Assembly (NCBI GenBank): GCA_040753875.1
Contig: JBFMDV010000002.1
Location: forward strand, 55,552-119,551
Length of the DNA stretch: 64,000 nt
Reading direction: 5' to 3'
Origin: Candidatus Zixiibacteriota bacterium
GTDB taxonomy: Bacteria; Zixibacteria; MSB-5A5; GN15; FEB-12
Each line of letters starts with the position of its first letter. Positions within the stretch are counted from its first letter, which is position 1. Below are positions 59,261 through 64,000 of this stretch, one piece after another. The notes below the pieces were generated by a model that worked only from the letters and a program-made list of their open reading frames with translations, made no database searches and had not been told where the DNA came from. A program made the translations under genes and the position numbers.

Positions 59261-61451
59261 AGCTCGGCTTCGGACGAGCATCAACGAACTGGCGCACGCC
59301 GCCGTGCTTGAGATGTCCATGGCCTGCCGCAAGCTCTCCATCTATAGCTCGGGGCATCCGCTGGGACTGGCGGCTATTGAAAAACCGTACCTGGTGCTGA
59401 ACCGTATCTTCAGCTTCCGCAAATACATCAACATCCACACGCTGCGTGGCCAGCTATACGTGTGTAATATTGCGCTCAAGGAATCAGTGTTCACCACGCA
59501 GATTCTCCAGTACATGCAGATTCTCGACCTCACTGCGCTCCTGTTCGAGCGCAGCATGACCCTCGGGGATTTTACCCATTTCATGGAGCGGTTTGTACGG
59601 CGGATGCGCCAGGAGGACCCGGAATATCTGATGATGGACTATCTGTCCCATCGCGGCGTTACGTCCGTCGAGGTCAACTCCGAAACCGCCTTTCGCATAT
59701 TTGAAACACAGCGCCAGTACCGTGGCGATGTTGACGACGATTTCTCCGTCAAACGCCTGGTGCTCGACGCTCTCGGCACCGATCCGGTTCCCCTGGCAAA
59801 GTTCAACGAGGCGGATGAAGGGAGTCTGTTGGAACTGGGAATCGACTTCGACCGACCGATCGTGAAATACCTGATCCCGGAGAGAGTGACTTCGATCCCA
59901 TACGCATCGATCCGCGCCGCGCTGGAGCAGTTGGCGACAAGCATAAACACCGGTGGGACAGAGCGTACGGATTACAAGGCAAACGTTGACCAATACATGT
60001 CGCTGTTTAAGTTGGTGGAACTGCACCCGGACCGCGAGAAGATCATCGCCAATCTCGATGACGCCTCCATCCGCTCCAGCGCCCGTCCGCGCAAGCAGGT
60101 GTCAGATGACACCAGCCGTACCGGCGCCATCAAGGTGAGCACCTTGAGCCGAATGGATGCCGTGCTCGACGAGTTGTTTTGCCCCAGTCACAGTCATTAT
60201 GATATCAACGAGTTCTGCGATGCTTTCCGCCGGCTTCTCAAGACCGGCCAGCGGGCGAAGGCGGAGGAAGTTACCCTGCACCTTCTCGGCCTGCTGCGTG
60301 ACGCCAATCCGTCATTTCGGCAGAAAGCGCTGGGCCTGCTCGCGGCCTCTATCGACGAGCTCAACCTACTCACCGATGCCGCCATACTGGAGACAGCCAT
60401 CGCTACCATGGTAGACCATCTGGCGCACAAGCGCGAAACCTACGAGTATTCCGAATTGATCTGGAAATTGAGCCAGAAATCTCTCGCCGAGAAACGGTAC
60501 GATTGGCTGGCGCGGATCGCCGCGGCCATGGCCGCCCGGCGGCATTTCGACCGCGAAGTCACGGTCTATGATTCCATGGCGGTGAAAAAGGCATTTGAGA
60601 TGCTGAATCGCTCCGACGTCATCGAGCGACTGATCAACGAACTGATTGCCGGAGAGCATGACAAGGCCGGCGCCATCAAACAGATTCTGGTGGCGATCGG
60701 CAGCGAAGAGGTTGCTCTGGCACTCTCGCAGATCATCGCCCATCCGGTCAGGCAGGTCCGGCAGCAATCCCTCAAGGTGCTGGCCGAGCTTGGGAAAGCC
60801 TCTCTCAAGATTTTCTCGCGGATAATCGTCGATGATTCCTGGTTTGAGCGGGATGCCGAACGGTTCGAGCTCCCCGATGCCAAATGGTACACCATCCGCA
60901 ATTCCATTTTCGTCCTCGGTTCGCTCAAAGACCCTGAGGGTGTGATTCCACTCCGGCTCAGGATCAGCGACCACGACATCCGTGTCAGGCGCGAAATCGT
61001 CAGTGCGCTCGAAAAAATCGGTGGGGACGAAGCGGTCGACCTGCTTGTCCTGATGGCCGAAGACGAGGCGCGGGAAATTCGTGAGAGCGCCATCAGCGCC
61101 GTCGGTGTCATTGGCAGTGCCGACACCGTCCCGCTGCTTATCGATGTTGCCCGTCGGAACTCCTCCGAGGCGATCCGTGCCGTCTCGGTGATGGGCAAGC
61201 TTGGCGGTCCAGAGGCCAAGAACTACCTGAGCCAGCTATTAGAGGACGAAAACGCCCTTACTACTCTCTCGGCCGGCAAAGTCTCCAAGGAGGACCTCCG
61301 CGTCGCTGTGGTGAAGGCGTTGGGTGCAATGGGGTCTGAGGCGATCGAGAAGATCCGGAAGTACCAGGCGAGCCTTTCTGCTGCCCAGAAGCTATTTTTC
61401 AAGAACTCCCCGGTCAACCGGGCGATTGCCGAAGTTCTCAACCGAAAATAA
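59232..61451 (+). CDS. HEAT-repeat protein
   Basis: A 739-residue soluble protein. The N-terminal 280 residues form an uncharacterised helical/beta domain (SINELAHAAVLEMSMACRKL; NIHTLRGQLYVCNIALKESV). From about 300 onward there are HEAT-like helical repeats, clearest at the end (RVRREIVSALEKIGGDEAVD; EIRESAISAVGVIGSADTVP). There is no signal peptide, so it is probably cytoplasmic. I chose ATG 59232 because GGAGA lies 7 bp before it; ATG 59220 is possible. The 29-bp overlap with the BamB-like gene suggests coupling. Function unknown. Confidence 0.88.
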   Translation: MTNSPKVITEARLRTSINELAHAAVLEMSMACRKLSIYSSGHPLGLAAIEKPYLVLNRIFSFRKYINIHTLRGQLYVCNIALKESVFTTQILQYMQILDLTALLFERSMTLGDFTHFMERFVRRMRQEDPEYLMMDYLSHRGVTSVEVNSETAFRIFETQRQYRGDVDDDFSVKRLVLDALGTDPVPLAKFNEADEGSLLELGIDFDRPIVKYLIPERVTSIPYASIRAALEQLATSINTGGTERTDYKANVDQYMSLFKLVELHPDREKIIANLDDASIRSSARPRKQVSDDTSRTGAIKVSTLSRMDAVLDELFCPSHSHYDINEFCDAFRRLLKTGQRAKAEEVTLHLLGLLRDANPSFRQKALGLLAASIDELNLLTDAAILETAIATMVDHLAHKRETYEYSELIWKLSQKSLAEKRYDWLARIAAAMAARRHFDREVTVYDSMAVKKAFEMLNRSDVIERLINELIAGEHDKAGAIKQILVAIGSEEVALALSQIIAHPVRQVRQQSLKVLAELGKASLKIFSRIIVDDSWFERDAERFELPDAKWYTIRNSIFVLGSLKDPEGVIPLRLRISDHDIRVRREIVSALEKIGGDEAVDLLVLMAEDEAREIRESAISAVGVIGSADTVPLLIDVARRNSSEAIRAVSVMGKLGGPEAKNYLSQLLEDENALTTLSAGKVSKEDLRVAVVKALGAMGSEAIEKIRKYQASLSAAQKLFFKNSPVNRAIAEVLNRK

Positions 61452-61524
61452 TCGCGCCACCCCTGCCTTCCTGACACTTAGATGTCAAGAAGGCATTTAT
61501 GTTCTGCCATTTCCTGCCAGTTAA

Positions 61525-61539
61525 GTGCCAATATGGCAC
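61525..61539 (+). promoter_or_regulatory. Inverted repeat GTGCCA-ATA-TGGCAC upstream of hsp20
   Basis: A perfect 6-bp inverted repeat with a 3-bp centre, about 65 bp before the candidate sigma-54 promoter. It may be an operator or activator site. The half-site TGGCAC also occurs in the promoter itself, which may be coincidence. It is not the CIRCE element. Confidence 0.35.
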
Positions 61540-61602
61540 GATGATTTCGTGATGACGTTCAGCCATTTTGTTAATCTATTGTCAATCAATGCATTACATA
61601 AC

Positions 61603-61619
61603 TTGGCACGACCGTTGTA
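61603..61619 (+). promoter_or_regulatory. Candidate sigma-54 promoter for hsp20
   Basis: TTGGCACGACCGTTGTA fits the sigma-54 consensus with GG at 61605-61606 and GT at 61617-61618 separated by exactly 10 bp; the usual GC is GT here. It would start RNA about 45 bp before the hsp20 ATG. Confidence 0.5.
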
Positions 61620-61673
61620 TTACCTCAGGGTGTGAGAAACGAAAACAGAAATCAGAAAGAGGAGGTATGTACA

Positions 61674-62108
61674 ATGACCAGCTTGATGGTGAGACCGTTT
61701 AACGGATGGACCCGCGAGGTTGACCGCATGTTCAACGACTTTTTCAATGTCCCGGCGTTCCGGCATGATGTCGATGCCGACTTCGCGCCGCGCGTCAACA
61801 TCAAAGAGACCAAGGATGACATCCGTTTGACTTTCGAGCTGCCCGGCTTGGACAAGAAGGACATCAAGGTAGTCGTCACCGACGGCAACCTGGTGGTCTC
61901 AGGCGAGCGGAATTTCCGCGAAGAGCAGAAGGACGAAAACTCCATCCGAACCGAAATCCGTTCCGGCAAGTTCTGCCGCACCTTCACGCTGCCCGATACG
62001 GTGAAATCCGACAGCGTCTCGGCTGACTACAAGAACGGGATGCTCGAGGTCAAGCTCGCCAAGCTTGAGGAAGTGAAGCCGAAAGAGGTCGAGATCAAAG
62101 TCTCGTAA
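61674..62108 (+). CDS. Small heat shock protein, Hsp20/alpha-crystallin family
   Basis: A 144-residue ATP-independent holdase that forms large oligomers. The alpha-crystallin domain is at about 40-130 (APRVNIKETKDDIRLTFELP; GLDKKDIKVVVTDGNLVVSG; GERNFREEQ), and YKNGMLEVKLAK is the conserved end block. The IxI-like tail is EVEIKVS. The start ATG 61674 follows AGGAGG. It stands as a single-gene unit with its own terminator-like hairpin, and is near a J-protein gene 650 bp downstream. Confidence 0.96.
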   Translation: MTSLMVRPFNGWTREVDRMFNDFFNVPAFRHDVDADFAPRVNIKETKDDIRLTFELPGLDKKDIKVVVTDGNLVVSGERNFREEQKDENSIRTEIRSGKFCRTFTLPDTVKSDSVSADYKNGMLEVKLAKLEEVKPKEVEIKVS

Positions 62109-62145
62109 GCGCACCGAACAGAGTGCATTGGGTTGATCGAGGTGG

Positions 62146-62171
62146 AAGGCTGGTCGGTAACGACCAGCCTT
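62146..62171 (+). terminator. Terminator-like hairpin after hsp20
   Basis: A perfect 11-bp stem (62146-62156 with 62161-62171) closes a GTAA tetraloop. Only TCT follows, so the U-tract is weak. It may also act as an RNA-stabilising end. Confidence 0.65.
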
Positions 62172-62200
62172 TCTGGTTTGCGAGGTGTACGGACGTGTGA

Positions 62201-62299
62201 GTCATTGCGAGACGACGCGATTCGCGGCGGCGAAGCAATCTCGGATCCCCGTCGTGGCCACAGAACGAGATTGACTTCGGCGAAGCGCCTCGCAATGAC
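62201..62299 (+). repeat. Inverted pair of the GTCATTGCGAG...GAAGCAATCTC repeat
   Basis: A left copy at 62201-62242 begins GTCATTGCGAGACG and ends GAAGCAATCTC. A right copy at 62267-62299 is the reverse orientation (GAGATTGACTTCGGCGAAGC ... CGCAATGAC). The pair is arranged head to head like a REPIN (two REP units in opposite orientation). A single unit occurs at 32006-32036. Confidence 0.8.
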
Positions 62300-62476
62300 T
62301 GAACTGTCGTTCTGGGGACTGTGCGCAACTAAGAGGAGAGTGTCGTCGCGTCGAGCGGAGTCGAGACGCGAAGTGTGGTGTGTGCCGGAATGGCTCGGAA
62401 TGGTTCTCGTCTTCGCTCGAACCGACGAAGGAATGCCGCAGCTGGAGCAATGGACTACCATTCACGATTCACTGGT

Positions 62477-62521
62477 TGCGTCAGGTCCTGCGCGAGGCTT
62501 CCGAGTGTGTGACCTGACGCA
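62477..62521 (+). repeat. Hairpin repeat, copy 1 of 2
   Basis: Arms TGCGTCAGGTC (62477-62487) and GACCTGACGCA (62511-62521) are perfect 11-bp complements around the 23-nt loop that includes CTGCGCGAGGCTTCCGAG. A near-identical copy is 165 bp downstream. Confidence 0.8.
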
Positions 62522-62534
62522 TGCCCCGTGTGCC

Positions 62535-62555
62535 GCCCTGAGCGAAGACGAAGGC
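62535..62555 (+). repeat. GCCCTGAGCG(A/G)AG(A/T)CGAAGG repeat, copy 1
   Basis: GCCCTGAGCGAAGACGAAGG plus C, a variant of a short repeat that recurs at 62700-62722 and, inverted, at 63801-63820. A shorter related core, TCGAGCGGAGTCGAGA, is at 62351-62366. Confidence 0.7.
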
Positions 62556-62641
62556 TTGCGGCGGGTGAAGGCGTGGTAGGTCGGGTTCCGAGATCGCTTC
62601 GACCGAGAAACCCGACACAGAAGAAACGCTGCAATGCCCGT

Positions 62642-62686
62642 TGCGTCTGGTCCTGCGCGAGGCTTCCGAGCGTGTGACCTGACGCA
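62642..62686 (+). repeat. Hairpin repeat, copy 2 of 2
   Basis: Arms 62642-62652 and 62676-62686 pair with a single mismatch (TGCGTCTGGTC against GACCTGACGCA). The loop differs from copy 1 at one visible position (GAGCGTGT against GAGTGTGT). Confidence 0.8.
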
Positions 62687-62699
62687 CGTGCGGCGTGAC

Positions 62700-62722
62700 G
62701 CCCTGAGCGGAGTCGAAGGGCG
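62700..62722 (+). repeat. GCCCTGAGCGGAGTCGAAGGGCG repeat, copy 2
   Basis: This copy begins GCCCTGAGCGGAGTCGAAGG and is self-complementary at its ends (GCCCT... with ...AGGGC). It lies 35 bp before the J-protein gene. Confidence 0.75.
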
Positions 62723-62757
62723 AACGCAGTCAAATGGACCAAAGGTGGTGACATGAA

Positions 62758-63687
62758 ATGGCCAAAACCTATTACGACATACTCGGCGTGAGCGAGACCG
62801 CTTCACCGGATGAAATCAAGAAGCAGTTCCGCAAACTGGCCAAGAAATATCACCCGGACCGAAACAAAGGAGACAAAACCGCCGAAGCGACATTCAAAGA
62901 GCTCTCTGAGGCGTACGACACCCTGTCCGACCCGAAGAAGAAGACCGAATACGACCAGATGCTCAAGTATGGCGCCTTCGCCAATGCTGGACCGTACGCC
63001 TCCGCCGACCACGGATTCGACTGGTCACAATTCGGCGGCAATGGCAGCACGCGCGTGCATGTCGAAGGGTTTGACAATATCGATGATCTCGGCGAATTGC
63101 TCGACTCATTGTTCGGCGGCCGCGCGGGCGGCCCGACCGGCAGCAGGTTTGACTTCAACATGGGGCGATCTCAGGAGAACCAGCCTCGCAAGGGACGCGA
63201 TGTCGAAACCGAATTGAGCGTATCTTTCTGGGAAGCAATTAGCGGCGCCGAACGGCTTCTCTCTCGCGGGCGTGGCCGCGAACGATTGAAGGTGAGAATT
63301 CCTGCCGGTATCGAAGATGGCGGACGAATCCGCCTGACCGGACAGGGGGAACCGGGCTTGTATGGTGGCCCGAACGGTGATATACTGATTACGGTGAGGG
63401 TTATGGCAGATCCTGTGTTTAGCCGCAAAGGGAACGACATCTACACCTTGGTGGAGATCCCATTCACCGAGGCGATCCTCGGCTGCAAGAAAACTATCTC
63501 AACTCTCACGAAAAGCGTCTCCCTGACTATCCCGCCGGGCACACAGCCCGGCACGCTCATGCGTCTGAAAGGCCAAGGCCTTGCCGTCGGTGGCGACCAG
63601 GGGGATTTGTACGTAGAAGTGAAGGTGACGATTCCGAAGCGATTGTCGGAGAAGCAGAGGAAGATGATGGAGGAATGGGAGAAGTAG
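62758..63687 (+). CDS. cbpA: CbpA/DnaJ-type co-chaperone without zinc finger
   Basis: A 309-residue J-protein that stimulates Hsp70. The J domain is residues 1-70 (TYYDILGVSETASPDEIKKQ; HPD in KKYHPDRNKGDKTAEATFKE). A short Gly/Phe-containing linker follows and then two client-binding beta domains (VRIPAGIEDGGRIRLTGQGE; LTIPPGTQPGTLMRLKGQGL). The CxxCxGxG zinc finger of DnaJ is absent, so it is a class B/CbpA type. The gene symbol is assigned by architecture. It lies 650 bp after hsp20, across a repeat island. Confidence 0.94.
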   Translation: MAKTYYDILGVSETASPDEIKKQFRKLAKKYHPDRNKGDKTAEATFKELSEAYDTLSDPKKKTEYDQMLKYGAFANAGPYASADHGFDWSQFGGNGSTRVHVEGFDNIDDLGELLDSLFGGRAGGPTGSRFDFNMGRSQENQPRKGRDVETELSVSFWEAISGAERLLSRGRGRERLKVRIPAGIEDGGRIRLTGQGEPGLYGGPNGDILITVRVMADPVFSRKGNDIYTLVEIPFTEAILGCKKTISTLTKSVSLTIPPGTQPGTLMRLKGQGLAVGGDQGDLYVEVKVTIPKRLSEKQRKMMEEWEK

Positions 63688-63800
63688 GACAGCTTGAAGA
63701 AGGGTTGTGTGGGCGCGGACAAAAAGATGACCGTTGGGTGCGCCGCAACTTGCTGTGGGTCGCCTAAGGTCATGCGAAACATGTATGGATCGCACAGCAA

Positions 63801-63820
63801 GCCTTCGACTTCGCTCAGGC
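63801..63820 (-). repeat. GCCTGAGCGAAGTCGAAGGC repeat, inverted copy
   Basis: The reverse complement of this segment reads GCCTGAGCGAAGTCGAAGGC, matching the two copies at 62535 and 62700. It lies between the J-protein gene and the IS110-type gene. Apart from this, 63688-63910 shows no gene. Confidence 0.7.
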
Positions 63821-63910
63821 CGACGGCGGTGGAGTACCCCTGTGAATCTGGTTAGTAATTTCAACACGAATATCGAGATTGACTTTATGAAAAGGCCGAC
63901 GTCTACAGTA

Positions 63911-63940
63911 CCTTACGGGTAACTCAAACCAACCGTAAGG
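63911..63940 (+). promoter_or_regulatory. Stem-loop upstream of the IS110-family gene
   Basis: CCTTACGG (63911-63918) pairs perfectly with CCGTAAGG (63933-63940). It is within the expected left non-coding end of the insertion sequence, where IS110-group elements encode their bridge RNA. Whether this hairpin belongs to such an RNA is inference. Confidence 0.4.
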
Positions 63941-63955
63941 AGAGGAGACGCGGCC

Positions 63956-64000
63956 ATGAGTAATGTCTATGTTGGCGTTGATTTGCACAAGCAGAGTTTC
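63956..64000 (+). mobile_element. IS110-family transposase, first 15 codons (partial)
   Basis: The frame opens MSNVYVGVDLHKQSF and runs off the window. VGVDLHK is the start of the RuvC-like DEDD domain of IS110 transposases, with the first catalytic aspartate. GGAGAGGAG lies before the ATG. The left end of the element is upstream but I cannot place it, since these elements often lack clear terminal inverted repeats. Confidence 0.75.

Noticed and set aside
61452..61673. CIRCE/HrcA element upstream of hsp20
   Set aside because: The inverted repeat GTGCCA-ATA-TGGCAC does not match TTAGCACTC-N9-GAGTGCTAA in sequence or spacing.

Overview
The window reads as one stretch of chromosome from a Gram-negative bacterium. 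It carries outer-membrane beta-barrels, lipoproteins, a heptosyltransferase/heptose-bisphosphatase gene and undecaprenyl-phosphate enzymes. GC content is moderately high. PorV-like and FadL-like barrels, PEGA/DUF5683 and fibronectin-type-III envelope proteins, a GH57 enzyme and zinc-ligated versions of S4, S14 and L36 all suit the FCB superphylum. An uncultured lineage such as Zixibacteria is my guess; it is inferred from gene content and not proven here.

Region 1 (1-28422) is an uninterrupted transcription/translation block: rplL end, rpoB, rpoC, rpsL, rpsG, fusA, tuf, then the S10, spc and alpha operons in classical order (rpsJ to rplO, secY, adk, map, infA, rpmJ, rpsM, rpsK, rpsD, rpoA, rplQ). 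It closes with a clear intrinsic terminator at 28397-28422. Several starts are TTG or GTG. S3, L22 and L17 carry long basic or low-complexity tails. tuf has codon use sharply unlike its neighbours.

Region 2 (28443-34532) holds lipid and housekeeping genes: plsY, gpsA, a MerR regulator, a polyprenol-type glycosyltransferase, surE, a Rossmann (SLOG) protein, acylphosphatase and apt. Three tRNAs are interspersed: Pro-GGG, Pro-CGG and Arg-CCU.

Region 3 (34629-49284) is envelope and metabolism: a FadL-type barrel, a TPR membrane protein, a GH57 glycosidase, an M48 lipoprotein protease, a strongly structured non-coding segment in front of a PorV-like barrel, a sugar transferase, a PEGA/DUF5683 protein, an Fn3 lipoprotein, an NtrC-type regulator and an SbcD-like nuclease.

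Region 4 (49314-61451) contains an NSS sodium symporter with a 31-residue partner gene; an OMP; an operon of uppP, a GT9-GmhB fusion and the radical SAM enzyme AmrS; and an unusual three-gene operon. That operon encodes a gluzincin-like peptidase fused to a TolB-type propeller and an Omp85-type barrel, then a BamB-like lipoprotein, then a HEAT-repeat protein.

Region 5 (61452-64000) has an Hsp20 gene behind a candidate sigma-54 promoter, a 650-bp island of at least three dispersed repeat families, a CbpA-type J-protein, and the first 15 codons of an IS110-family transposase running off the end of the window.
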